Of a DNA stretch of 64,000 nt, positions 1 through 12,553 are shown piece by piece. Both the position numbers and the translations under genes were made by a program. The notes under the pieces are model-generated. The model was not told the origin of the DNA and did not search any database. It saw nothing but the letters and a program-made list of their open reading frames with translations. Source of the DNA: Hepsetus odoe (Eukaryota > Chordata > Actinopteri > Characiformes > Hepsetidae); contig CM029374.1 in the NCBI GenBank assembly GCA_017165825.1, forward strand, positions 4,419,486 through 4,483,485, read 5' to 3'. Positions within the stretch are counted from its first letter, which is position 1; each line of letters begins with the position of its first letter.

Positions 1-29
1 TTTCATAAAATCTGAACTAAACCTGCATC

Positions 30-545
30 GTCGTCTTTACTTTGTCTGCTCCCGTTTAGGAGTCGCCACAGCGTATCCGTAATCTCCATTTCTTCCTGTC
101 CTCTGCATCTTCCTCCTTCAAAAGAACCACCTACATGTCCTCTCTCACCACATCCATAAACCTCCTGTTTGGTTTTCCTCTTTCCTGGCAGCTCCATCTT
201 CAACTTCCTCCTCCCGATATAATCCTCGTCTCTCCTCTGGACCCCAGACCAGCGCAACCTTGCTTCTCTAACTTCTAATAACCTCTAATATACTCGTTTC
301 TAATCCTGTCCATCCTCGTCACCCAACGAAAACCTCAGCATCTTTAACTCTGACACCTCCAGCTCCGCCTCCTGCCTTTTCGTCAGTGCCACCGCCTCCA
401 ACCCGTGCAACATAGCTGGTCTCGCTACTGTCCAGTAAACCTTCCCTTTTACTCTAGCTGGTACCCGTCTGTCACACATCACTCCTGCCACTCTTCACCT
501 CTCTTCCACACTCGCCCTTACTCTGAACCGAGCTAACTCCAACAA
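30..545 (-). mobile_element. 5'-truncated non-LTR retrotransposon (LINE) 3' end, antisense
   Basis: Read on the minus strand, two frames give pieces of the C-terminal part of a fish LINE reverse-transcriptase polyprotein. One piece (491-300) contains VKGKVYWTVARPAMLHGLEA followed by a KRQEAELEVSELKMLRFSLG-type stretch. The next (257-3) contains QRRDEDYIGRR and MELPGKRK. The 3' end (near 75-40) has the typical end 'GTGGCGACTCCTAAACGGGA' followed by an AG-rich tail. A frame change and loss of sequence separate the two pieces, so the copy is dead. The clade (RTE-like or other) was not resolved. A second copy of the same family lies at 39563-39850 in the opposite orientation. Confidence 0.82.
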
Positions 546-3500
546 ATATCTGTCCTCATATTTTCTCTGTAATAAATGCTACTAATGCTGGTTGGAATAA
601 GCTTCTATAAATGTGTTTTTGTAGATTTGCCTGATGTCAAAAAGACTTTAAGTAGCCCTCAGAGAAGTGCACACAACTGTATTTTCTTGCCCTGTTTTGA
701 TTGGTGCATGTTAAAGTAAAGGCTGGCAGGTAAATTGGAGGTGTTCTTGCACGCTGGGTAAAATGACACTTGCTGTTAATAAGCTTACAGAGCCATGGAA
801 AAAAAAAAAAAACACAAACATGCATGTGCGTTTATGGGTTTCCCCCTCATTGTATAGACCATCATTCTGAAGCCTATATTTGTGAGGTCTGTGGCGAGAG
901 GGAGAGGTGTTTTCATCCCCAGACTCACGCCTTCGAAACCCACGGTTTTTGGCTTTGATGCAAAACGTGACACGGCTTTAGGTGCAGCTTTCGGATGGAC
1001 CTCTGCCAAATAGACCTTTAGCTGTCAGCTGGAAGGATGGATAAAAGAACAGGAGGGGTGTGGTATTTCAGACAGCTTGATCATGGGACTTGGTATGTTC
1101 CATGGATGAACCGGCAGGGATTGAGGTGCTGAGTAAGTGCCTGGCATCGGCTTCAGTAGATGTATGGATGCCGTTTGCTGCGTCCAACACGTGGACAGAG
1201 AAGATCTAGTGGGAGAGTTTCTGATAGAGACCGTGTTTTATTTATGATCGGTAATTTAGGGAGTTCTGGCTGACGTGTGGTTTGTTCCGATGACTCGTTC
1301 TGTTTGTGTATTGATGGTGCGTTATCTTGTGAAGGAGTGTGTTGATGGCAGGTTCTGTCGTATACGATGCGTATTGATGGTGAGTTGGTGCAGACGAATT
1401 GCACGTCTCTTTCGGGCTCCAATTCCTTCCACACGATTTACAACTCTTCTAGCAGAGACATCTACCCCCGTCTCCCTCCAGATCAACTCTCTTTCTACTA
1501 ACGTCCCTCTCATTCTCACTCCCTTCCTCGCCCTCTCCAGCAGGGGGAGCCTCGGTGTAAGTCCCCAGAGAAATGAAACCGCTACACTGTTAAATTGTGG
1601 AACGAATTAATGTAGCCTATCTAATACACTTCTGCTGTGAAAAGGACCCTGACTTGGCTGACTAAAGGGATGTAGCTACTGACAGGAAGCAGTGACTGGG
1701 GTTTTTCACTGGGGTTTTCGACAGGTGGTGTTCCTGGCACATGCATAAGTCGTCTACTGCGCAGGTGGAGCCTGAAGTATTAACCACACATGCTTTTGAG
1801 CAGACACGAGGACAAAAAAAACTAGGACTTATCGCCCAATACGCCAGCACTGAGAGGGCGAAGCTTGCTCTCTGCTGCTTCCAGGTCGTATAAAGCCCTG
1901 CCTCAGTATGCTTGGAGACCACTAACTTCCAGGCCAGTGCACTGGAGGGTAGAGAGGGGCCGTCGTTCTCACGAGAGTGAGACTGACTGTAATTTTCCGA
2001 GACTTCTGTGGGCCAAATTTTCGATTTCCTCGTGATAGTCAGAAGGGCTGCTTTACTTATTCACTGAATGCTGCTGCTTTATTGTTGTATTCATTTATAT
2101 TGCTGCATTTATTTGGTAGCAAGATCAAATATCTATCGCTGCGTTCCTCTCTGTAGCACCCGGCTCTGCTCAATAGCTGATTACACTGAACTTTATTATG
2201 ACCCTAAGAGGCCACTCCCAATACGTCAGAATGCTGAGTTATTGGAACAGAATGGGAGCGCCACTCCACAGGGCAGCAGCTGCTGTTAATCACCCCAAGA
2301 GCCGTTCGTGGAGCTTTTCTGCTGTCCCGCTGCCCGTCCTGCTCGTCCCCGTCCCGTCCCCGAAGCTTTAGTTAGCCTGGAACGGCCCTGGAGACGCACT
2401 GAAGGTCAAGCTTGGACTCCTGCCCGCGTCCCTTCGTCCTCATGCACGCAGGCGAACGCTGTTTATCATCCACCCAATCGGACATGGCTCTGAATGTCTG
2501 ATGAAAGAGAGAGAGAGATGTGTATTTGTGCGCAGTAAATCAGTTAGCGTCTGAATGAAATGAATGCTGAAGGAGAGACGGACTAGAGCAGGAGGAGCGC
2601 GAGTAGAATGCACAAAACGGACTGACATTGAGCGAAGAGGAAATGGAAGGCCACATGCGCATGCCAAAGAGGGGGAAAAAAGAAAGTGGACACACTTAAA
2701 TTAAATACAAAACCCGGGCTTAATATTCATATCAAAGCGCGACGTTTGGGTATGGGTACACGTACATCGGCGAGCCAAAACATGGTGACCGCTCCGTGAT
2801 GTAAACGTGGGTTGGGTGACCCTTTTTTCAAGGTCTCTTTGCGATAACTACAAAAACAATCAAGAAAAATGTGCTTCGATACCTTTTTATACGGTTACTG
2901 GAAGCTTGGAGTCCACCATGTTGTCCAAGCCAGGCTGCCTACGCGTTTTGTCTTTGTACGTTGTCTGCAATAAATCCTACTGTGTCCTTCACCATATAGA
3001 CCAGTCTGTGCCTCCATACAGAAGAGCATGGCATGCATAGAATGGGTTAACAGAAGCTTAGCTTTAGTCTTGACTAAACAAAAAAAATAATAATAATTTA
3101 AACCCAAAACATATATCGACCACTGAGACGAGAGGGAAATCGTGTACATTATTATTATTTTCTTTTCTTCCGCCCTGGGCTGTTGCTTTAATCAAGCAAT
3201 TAATCGGAACGCTTAAAAGCAGAATGAATGTTGCTGGTGAACTGAAAACCGAGAACACACCGTATCGTGGCGTTTTTAAAAGTGTCGCTCCTAAAGAGAC
3301 GCTCCTTCCCACAAACGTGTGGGGACGTTAGCAGTGTGCGACATTTCCACTGTTTTTGTCAGACACACTTCACGCCTCTGCTCCGACTGGAACCTGCAGT
3401 AGGACCGGACCGGATCAGACCGGGCCGGTTTGGTTTGACCGCTATGGTTTGATTGCTCAGTTCCCCTGTTTTATTTATGAGGAACATCCTCCGCGCACAC

Positions 3501-4593
3501 ACCACACACACCGACACGAGTAAACAAACACACAAGCTGTTCGTGAACCAGATGCCCAGGTAGCTGTGCAGCTTTTCATCCTTTTGCACTCTTTTCCTCT
3601 CTTTCTCTCAGTTATAAAGATCCTTCCATACATGAAGTTCCCACTCCATCTTTCCCATGTTCAGTTTCTTACATCCGTCATTATTTTACCTTTCGCTCAC
3701 CGTGTTCTGTTCTCCCCGAACTCGTCATTTACATTCAGCTCTTTCCCACATTCTGTCTTTGCAACTATTTGTACACAGTGATTCTCTCTCTCTCTCTCTC
3801 GCTCTCTCGCTCAGACCTGAACGTGTTGCAAATGGATTACGGCCGCCCTCCCACCCCCCTAAAGCACTTAAGCACACAAAGAGCTCTCACACATCACAGT
3901 CAAGCAGCTTTTCATGCCTGCTCCTACAGCAGTGCCCAACAGAGAGCGAGAGAGAGGCAGAGGCGGAGATCGGGTCTAAAGAGGGTTTAAGGGTCAAATG
4001 CAGCTCCATAGACACAGTTTGTTCTTATGTTACTGGAACTGACAGCTTTGTGTGTTTGAAAGTGTTGTCGACTGACCATGCTGCTCGCAGCTTTTTTTTT
4101 TTTTGTAGTAGCTGACCTGTATACGCGGCCACGTTTTATCGACTGACCATACTGATCGCAGCTTTTATTTATTTATTTATTTTTTGTCGCTGAACTCGGC
4201 CATGTTTCATCTGACCGTGCTGCTCAGAATGTCTCTGCTTTGTCTCCTTTTAGAAGACGAAACCGTTTTTTGAGGGACTGGCAGCCTCAGTGTTCGAAAT
4301 TTTTAAAACTATTATACAGATTTGAAATTATTTTTACAATGTTGAATATTATGATGAAATGCTGTTCATGCAAACACTGCAGCATAGCAGCAGCAAGACT
4401 GCAGACAGTTGAGGGAGGGTTTTTTTTTTTTTTTCTTCTTCCATTCCTTTTCGTGTTGGTGCTGTGTAATTTCCACCACATTATGCTCGTAATATCTGTC
4501 ACACAATTCTTACATTAAAGAAAAGTGAGAATTCATCACTGAGTGGATGGAAATTAATCTCTCTCTCTCTCTCTCGCTCTCTCTCTCTCTCAG
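546..4593. other. birc6 intron upstream of the first visible exon; no gene seen
   Basis: No coding exon was recognised here. The first birc6 exon in the window begins with two bases that complete a split codon, so its upstream partner lies left of the window or was missed. The stretch holds simple CT and T runs (for example near 3783-3812, 4090 and 4421) and no convincing transposon beyond the LINE at its left end. Open frames here (for example 2308-2493 and 3657-4115) have low-complexity or unrecognisable products and look like chance. Confidence 0.6.
4559..4591 (+). repeat. CT microsatellite forming the polypyrimidine tract of a birc6 acceptor
   Basis: A nearly pure (CT)n run, interrupted once by a G, ends directly at the CAG acceptor of the exon at 4594. 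It serves as the polypyrimidine tract. Confidence 0.85.
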
Positions 4594-4810
4594 TACTGGA
4601 CATGGCTCGTCATGTTCCTCTGTACCGCGCCCTACTGGAGCTCCTCCGTGCCATCTCCACCTGCACAGGCCTGGTCCCACTACTGCTGCCACTATCAGGC
4701 GACGCAAGCGAGGAAGAAGATGATGAAGAGCGCTCGGAAAGCCAGACATCAGTTGGCATGCTGCTGGCCAAGATGAAGACTTGTGTAGACACCTACACCA
4801 ATCGCCTGAG
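4594..4810 (+). CDS. birc6: birc6 exon a (acidic-linker exon)
   Basis: The acceptor is CT-rich tract plus CAG and the donor is AG|GTGAGC. Two bases complete a split codon, followed by 71 codons and a two-base overhang. It encodes [19 protein letters not shown], a leucine-rich segment, an acidic linker ([15 protein letters not shown]) and [20 protein letters not shown]. The acidic linker is the variable part; the flanks are conserved in vertebrate BIRC6. Confidence 0.93.
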
Positions 4811-7800
4811 GTGAGCGGATTACCTGTTGCTTACTGATTAGTATAAAACCTTATTAACTTATTCGTGGAAGCTGCAGAACAGAGCGCTGACAAAGATCTA
4901 ATACAGGCTAATGAGGAAGTTGTTGAGGGTGTGACGAAACCTTTTGGCTACGCAGAAATTTCACTATGACTCAAAAGTTTGTTGATCTCATATGGTCTGT
5001 GTGATGTGGTAAATAGGCGATGGAGCTCGTGTTCATAAAACTGTCAGCTTGCATGTTTTTTTGATCTTCCAGCTGAAGGTCTGCATCCTTTATTCTTTCG
5101 AAGGTCTGTAATTTGCTGATTATTTTACACGCCGTAGAAATGTGATAACAGAAAATGTGGAGCGTATGGTACAACATTTCTTTTTCATCATCCACAATGC
5201 ACAAGTACAAAGTGAGATGAAATGACAAAACCTATGTGAAACACCGAGCAGGGAACCCACTTTCATTTGTTCACTTCATGAGTATCAGGATTAAGATTAG
5301 GCCGCAAACATGCCCGCGATAGAAATCAGATCCCTCAACCATTTCAGGAGGTTTAAATGCATCGTTCTCTCCGAGGCACACTCGGTCACCAAAAGGCCTC
5401 CGTGCTTATCGAAGAGACCTTCGCTTAATGCAGGTATCAGGGCTCCGTCGTTTATTTTCTGATGTGGGTTTGTTAACGTTCTCGATTTGAATTCCGTAGC
5501 CACTTCAATAAGTCCGCCAAACATCATTTTCATGGTGACAAAAAAGGGGCATAATTGTAATTTGCAGCTCCCTCTTATATACATTCAGCGTTTTATTTTC
5601 TCTTGTATAACCTAAATGCATCATTAGGGAGTCAGAGGGGCTTCAAACTTCACTACTGCATATTCATAAGTGCTTTTTAAAGCAGCACTTTGGCCTCGCA
5701 GAGATGAAGAACAGAGAGTCTTGCTCCCTCATCTGAGCTTTTTCTCTGTATCGAACAGGCTGTGTGTAGCTCAATTTGATTAAAAGGCAGCGCTCTCTCT
5801 GTTTAACCAGAAATTTGTTCAACATGACCCGGTGAGTCATTTTCCAGCGCTGCCTGAACCGATACGAGTGCATTCTGCCCTGCAGACTCATCTGAGCACG
5901 ACAGCCCAGCACAAAAACCTGTCAGAAAGCCCTGCATGCCTCAGACAGCTATAGCACACACAACCTACCACCCAGAGCAAGGTGTTTAAGAGGAGTAAAC
6001 ATTGAATATTTCATGTCTAACGCAAAAACGGATTCATCTCCCTCGGGGAGGTGAAGAATTAGTTGGTAAAACATACACGGGCTCGAGTAATCCCCTCAAT
6101 ACTGTACACATCTCAACACATGCATCTTTCATAAAGCACCAGAGAGAGAATACGGCAGAAAGGAAAGAAGAGGGGATGAGAGGAAAGTTGATGATGTTGT
6201 AGTCTTCAGGTGACGTTGGAGGAGCTAATTAAGACCGTCGTCTGGCTCAAGGGCGCAGACGGACAGAGGACCGCGTGGACAGAAACAAATTTAATCTCCC
6301 TTTCTCTCTCTGAGTTACTGCCCTGTCAGTGCTCACCTTCCAACCCAAAATGAAGTCACCCCCCTCACCATTTATTACACACAGGCAGGGATTAAAAACT
6401 CGACTCCAATTACACCTCGGAACAAATCACAGGCACCACACACACGAATTCCATGTCTTCAAGTTTATAAAAGGAAACGTGGGCAGGTTTTACAACCTGC
6501 TGCCTTGAAGATGGACTACTTAAACAGTGCTTTGGCTCTTTGGCTTGTTAGATGCGATCAATAAGCAACTCGTTCTTTCAGTCGTTTTATTTTTCTTCAT
6601 TGCATTCTAGTAATCCTCGAGCCTGATTTCCACCCCATCTGTAGCATATGGTCGATCAGCATTGACAGTAATTTTCCTGTTCACAGAAAAGAACGGAAAG
6701 CCGACTTTGTGCAGCACTTTATTTCGAGTGTTCCCTGCGGATGCTTTGTAGATGCTCACTTTGTATTCAAACTATTCTGAGCTAAATATGTGTGAAATGC
6801 CTTTGAACGTAATGTTGAGTGTAATAGAGCCACGATACTAAATTCTTCCCATAACCTACAGCCAAAACGCTGTCATATCATCAACACAGTTTCCACTATT
6901 AGTTTAACAAAGTATCTGGAGATGATCTACACTGTGTGCACAGTTATTAGGCGATCATTCCAACCCCAAGCCATATAAACTTTATCATTTTAAGCTATAA
7001 ATGATTGTCACTAGGGTTAACCCTAGCCGCACGAAACAAGTTGAGAAAAATGACACAAAATAACTGTCAAAGATTTGGGAAGAATTAAACGGGAAGCTAC
7101 CAGGAACCCATGATCCTCCAGTGCTGTCATATTCCATATACTTCTGAACCTACCTGGAGTGACCAGGAGTAAAAGGTGTTCAGTGCTCAGAGACGCGGAC
7201 AAGGTATAGAAGGCTGTCACAACTGAACATGGCACGTCAGCTTAACGTCAAAACTGGGCCAAGAAACATCTCAAGACAGATTTTTTTTTTTTATGGACGA
7301 GATGAGATGAGAGTGACTCTTGACGGATTGGCCTGCTGCTGGATCAGTAACGGGCACAGAGCTCCACTTCCACTCAGACGCCAACAAGGTGGAGGTCCTG
7401 GTATGGCCTGGTATTTTTGAAGATGAGCTAGATGGACTCAAAATCAACTCCCAAACCTACTGCCAGTTTTTAGAAGACACTTTCTTCAAGCGGTGACTCA
7501 GGAAAACGTCTGCCTCTTTCAAGAAGACCATGGGACGATGCTCCATCACATGCCTGGAAGTTCAGGATCTCAAACATTTTTAGGCAGGAATTTACGGATA
7601 GCACTGGATTTGTTCCACATTAACATCAATGTATGTTCCCCACTCCCCAAGTACAGTATAGTAAACATAACTATATCACATCACTACAGCTGTACACTAC
7701 AGACCCAGCTGATGAATATTAAGTTGTAAAAGTGATCTGCCACCCGAATAATACCTTGTAGTCTTGTGGTGTTCTGATCCTTGAGGAATGAGGTGAAGGG

Positions 7801-10800
7801 TGCTAATAAATAATGCAGAGAAACAGATGGTCTATAGTCTGTAATTATAAACTACAAATTGCTCTCACGATGCTCAGCACAGCTGATAAAATGCATAACG
7901 AGTGTAGATCTAGAATAAGTGAATCTAATAGAGTAACTCGGCCGCTGTAGCCCTCTCAGTCAAGCGGAGCTTTTCATTGGCTTTTAAAGCAGCAGCACCT
8001 TTGACAGACTACACCGAACAGGGCTAAATCAATGAGCAGCAAACCAACAAAAGCAACAGGAGAATAGGAAACTGCAGCTGCACTCAAAGTCCTAGCTTTT
8101 GCAGGAAAGCAGGAACTTTATTCAAAGAAAACGCTGAATAATGGGAAAATTACATTCGTTATTGTGTTTTTATGCGACCTTTTGGGTTCAAAAATTGGAG
8201 AGCGACCAATGATGTATGATTTCATGGTTGAAAACCTTAAAGTTAAACCTTTTTCCTTGGACTGTCTTTTTAAGGTCGAAGAAAGACAAGAGCAAAGGAG
8301 TGATGAAGACCGAGCCGTCCGACCCAGAGCCCGAAGGCTTGACCCTGCTCGTACCTGATATCCAGAAAACGGCCGAGATTGTGTACGCCGCCACCACGAG
8401 CCTCAGACAGGCCAACCACGGTGAGACACACACACACACACACACACACACAAGCCCCAAGAACACTCAGCCTTCAGAAGCACACTGCAATGGAGGCCAT
8501 CGTAATGAAAAAGGTTTCAAACGCGGTGAATTATCACAATGTACTTAGTTTGGCTGAAACCACCTCCAGTGATACTGGTGGCTGCTGGACGGTTTATTTA
8601 ATACGGCAGTCGATTGGATGTGACCTTGCAGGTCCACTGATTGACACGTTCTTGCCAGTGTTTTCAGCCACAAGTGCAGAAATAGCAAGTATTGCATCAG
8701 GTCAGCGGGTTGAGGATGAGACTAGGTGATCCTAGAACTGGTAAAAGAGAAGTTTTTCCTTGAGCTGCTTTCTATTCAGGTCAGTAGTCAATCACATGAG
8801 TGTATCTGTGTGTGGCTAAAGTTAGAGACCCACATTTTGCCCTTCTCTAAATAGCAATTGTCCGTGCTAACAGATTATACATGGACCCCGCTGTATCAAA
8901 ACCACCCGGGCGCCTCTTTCTTCTTCTTCCTCTTGCTTTTTAAAAACTGTCCTAGTAGTTCTCAAGCAGGTCCTCGGGGCCTCCTTTGTATGAGAGCCAG
9001 TCATAATCATAGATCCAGGAAGGCTTCTCAACTTCATTAAAATGTAGCTGAGGATAAATCGCAGTGGAAATATTTGCAATGAAGGATTTGAAAGTTCTTT
9101 TTAGTTCATGTGATGCAACTGCTTCAAAGTTATAACTGTTGGTGATGTTCCTTCTTAGCTTTATTTGGTTAATAAAAATATAACATGGGATGTACACACA
9201 GTCGTATAGGATCATGGCGCTCGAGCAAATTTTTTTTTAGTTTACAGTCAATTAAATGGTCTGGACAGCCCTAGTCTGCCCCTGGACAGCCCAAAAATGT
9301 TCAAAAATGTAAAGATTCATGATAAACAATCATTTTGTATTAAACTGTGCAGAAATGAGAACAATAAAGTAGACCTCCTTTGAGCAGGGTTGTACGGGCA
9401 AATCTACCTCTGGGAGACCAGGAGTGGTTTGAGGACCACTGCTTTAGACTGAAGAAGCTCAGAACGAAATGTCTTTACATTGACTTCAGCTGAAAAACCT
9501 GCACTAAGTTTAACATTTGCATGGACCATGACTTCGCCAAGACACTGCAGCATCATTCTGAGTGAAAGTGAAGAGAAAGTAACTAATCGTCATTGTGAAA
9601 CACAATGAAACGTTTCCTCTGCGTTTCACCCATAAACACCGCGTAGCAGAGGGCAGATATTCAAAGTGCCCGGGGAGCATTGATGGACAGTACCTTGCTC
9701 AAGGATACCTCAAGGCAACCTACTGGTTTGGAATTCAAACTCACGACCTTCCAATCCTGAGACGTAGTCCCTAAACCCTAGAACACCGCTGAGAACGATT
9801 GGCTTTGCCTTGATCATTCAGATAAAGTATCAAAATGTGCAAAATTATAATCAAGACCATGAGATTCAAGACCCAACAGGTACATAGCTGGAAGAAACAA
9901 AACGATTCTGTCTGAAGTGATCCTCCACCGATCGTGTTTCTTTTCCAGTCCTTCAGCAACGTGACGGTTAACAAATGTCATTTCTCCTTTAAAGTCCACA
10001 CAATAGCATTGCCTGTCTTGGCACGGTAGTCTGCTCAGATGGGCAGGTGCTGTTGGGTATACAAGGAGGTCGTTCTTCACTCTCTGCGGGGTTAACGAAA
10101 CATCTCCCAGTCTCCCCAGGAGTGGGATGAGGGACGGGCTTGGTTTCTTCGTTCATTGTTTTCGGAAACCTCTTTCCGAGGCTGTGAAATGATGGCTGAA
10201 ACGGGTTAATTACACGAGGCGTCTTAGGTCAGATTCCATTAAGATACAGTATAAATGTTATCTCACTAATTTCTCTTCAGCATAATTGGATCTGCTATTA
10301 GAAAGTAACACGAACCTCTTTTGGAGAATTGCAACAGTGGTTTTGTTTTTTTAAATCTTTATCCCAATATCAGATGGAATTTTTAGAGCTTAAAATCGAA
10401 CTCCGACATGAAGGTTTGAAGCTGTTGCTGACTGATCGCTGACTTGATTATGAAGCTGGGATGTAGGTAGAGGTAGTAATTATAGGCCAGTGCAGACTCT
10501 TTTTAACAATCTGATAAAGTTACTTTGCCTGGAAGACTGTAAAAATTTTATATAAGTAATATTTATTGACGAACGGTACTGGGCATAAGCTGTTCAAGCA
10601 CTTATTTACCAGTAGATGTATAGCATTAAAGCCATATCGATTTCTCATCGAGTCTTTATGGCAGATGTCCTCTAATACTTGGTTCAGCTGTGGAATCTTT
10701 AATTTAATCAGGTGTGCTGATGATGGAGTTTAATAGATCCATTGGGTGACTGATGGCGTGGAAAAACCTATGATGTTCCATTACATTTTGTTGCCTTTTA

Positions 10801-12486
10801 TAGTTTGTGTTTCTGATAATGTTGGATTATCATGAATAATGAAGATCATAAATCAGAAAGCTAAACGGCAAAAAAATGGAAGGGTTTTAAATGGTTTTTG
10901 CTGGAATAGTAAAGTTGATCTCTTTTTTTTTTTCTCATGCTCAAATTGCCCCTCACACTTTCTTACACCCACTGTTTCCTCTCTGAGACAGATGGGATGG
11001 TGCTTTGTTTCTGATTGATGCTGCTGTCGCTCCTCATGAGGAAATCTATATGATAACAGCCCTCCCTCGGGGGAGGAGACGAAGGACGGATACGTTTAAG
11101 CTGTTTAATTATAACTCCCACTTATAAAAGGGCTAAAGACCGCTTAATGGTCCTTCTCATTGGTCTGACGGCATCCCTATAGCTTAGTATTGACCCAGAT
11201 GCTTTAATGCTATTAAAGTCTGCTGATGGTGGGGCAAAAGCAGTAAGGAAAAATTAAGCTATCAGTATCTCTTGTTCAATATCTGTTTAATTTCGTGCTT
11301 TTTTTTTTTCTGCTCGTAGCTGAAGCGTGCCTTACGACGCCATTAAAGGCATCAAGGAGTTGAACAGAACATGCCTGTGCATAGGGAACCTGTATCTGGG
11401 CTTTCGCAAAGTACTTGAAAATGCCATAAAGCAGCTAAATATAGTTCTCTAATTTTGTTGCCGGTCCTCCAGCACCCTGCTCTGCTGTGTTTTATTAGAG
11501 CAGAGATGGTCTGCTCGGTGCCATCATCATTAGTCAGCAAGGCTTGATAAGAATCGCACCCGTGTAGTCGTCTTGTAACGACGTGGTTGTCATTTGTCAA
11601 AGCGGGGGGGAGAAAAAAAACTCCAGAGAAACCGTTTGAACACTTCGCTGTAAAATGCTTTTAATCTTCTCGCTCGAAATGTATTTAGCATTGGAAAAAG
11701 AATCACGGCCGAACCCCTTTCCTGCCGAAGCAATGAAATCACAAAGTCTTTGTCTCGTAGCGTGTTGTGGTTTAAATAGAGAGATGACGGGAGACACACG
11801 GGGCCAGTATGAGATGATTTCTTTCTCTCATTGGCAGAGCGGAAGCTGGCGGAGTGCTCAAGGAAGGCAGCAGTGAGGCCCAAACCGCTGTCCATCCTGC
11901 GCTCTTTAGAGGAGAAGTATGTCGCCGCCATGAAGAAACTGCAGTTCGGTAAGTGGAGAAAAAGAAAGGAAAGGTGTGCACAAAGTTCATCATCACTTAT
12001 GTGATCGAAGCAACTACAAAGACTAAACTTAAAAAAATTAATAAATAAATACATTTTTTTACTCCTAATTATTATCAACATTTAGGATTTATCTGGTTTT
12101 GCCTTTTTATTAGGAACAAATGACTAAATAGAGCCGTTGAGTATCATTGCTAACGTTTAACTTTGTTAACTGTATAGAAAACAACCAGTAAAACATCTAA
12201 ATGTACAATATTTTGTAAATAAAAAATGCAACAAAAAAAAGGAACATGTCAAATTCAGTGTTGTGCTATTTAAAATATAATCAATCGGTTTGGAAAATGT
12301 TATCAATTAACAGTCAAACCACAAAAAACAAATAATGATTGATATATTTGATCGAACAGCTTTTACGCCAGATGTTTTATTTTCAAATCGGATCCCAGTG
12401 TTTGTTACTCTACGCTGTCAGAGACCAGAGAGAGTGAAAGGAAGAGTTGGTGTGGGTTGAAATACCACAGTATGGTGCAGGAGGAG

Positions 12487-12553
<67 letters not shown>

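Noticed and set aside
2308..2493. Pro/Arg-rich 61-codon frame near the left edge as a possible birc6 exon
   Set aside because: No resemblance to BIRC6 and no compatible splice phase to the exon at 4594.
9398..9442. Possible hAT right terminus (TGGTTTGAGGACCACTG)
   Set aside because: It resembles a common hAT end, but no matching left terminus or target-site duplication was found, so no element is called.
11590..12081. 163-codon minus-strand frame
   Set aside because: It lies antisense to birc6 exon c and flanking AT-rich intron, has low-complexity Phe/Ser content and no recognisable domain.
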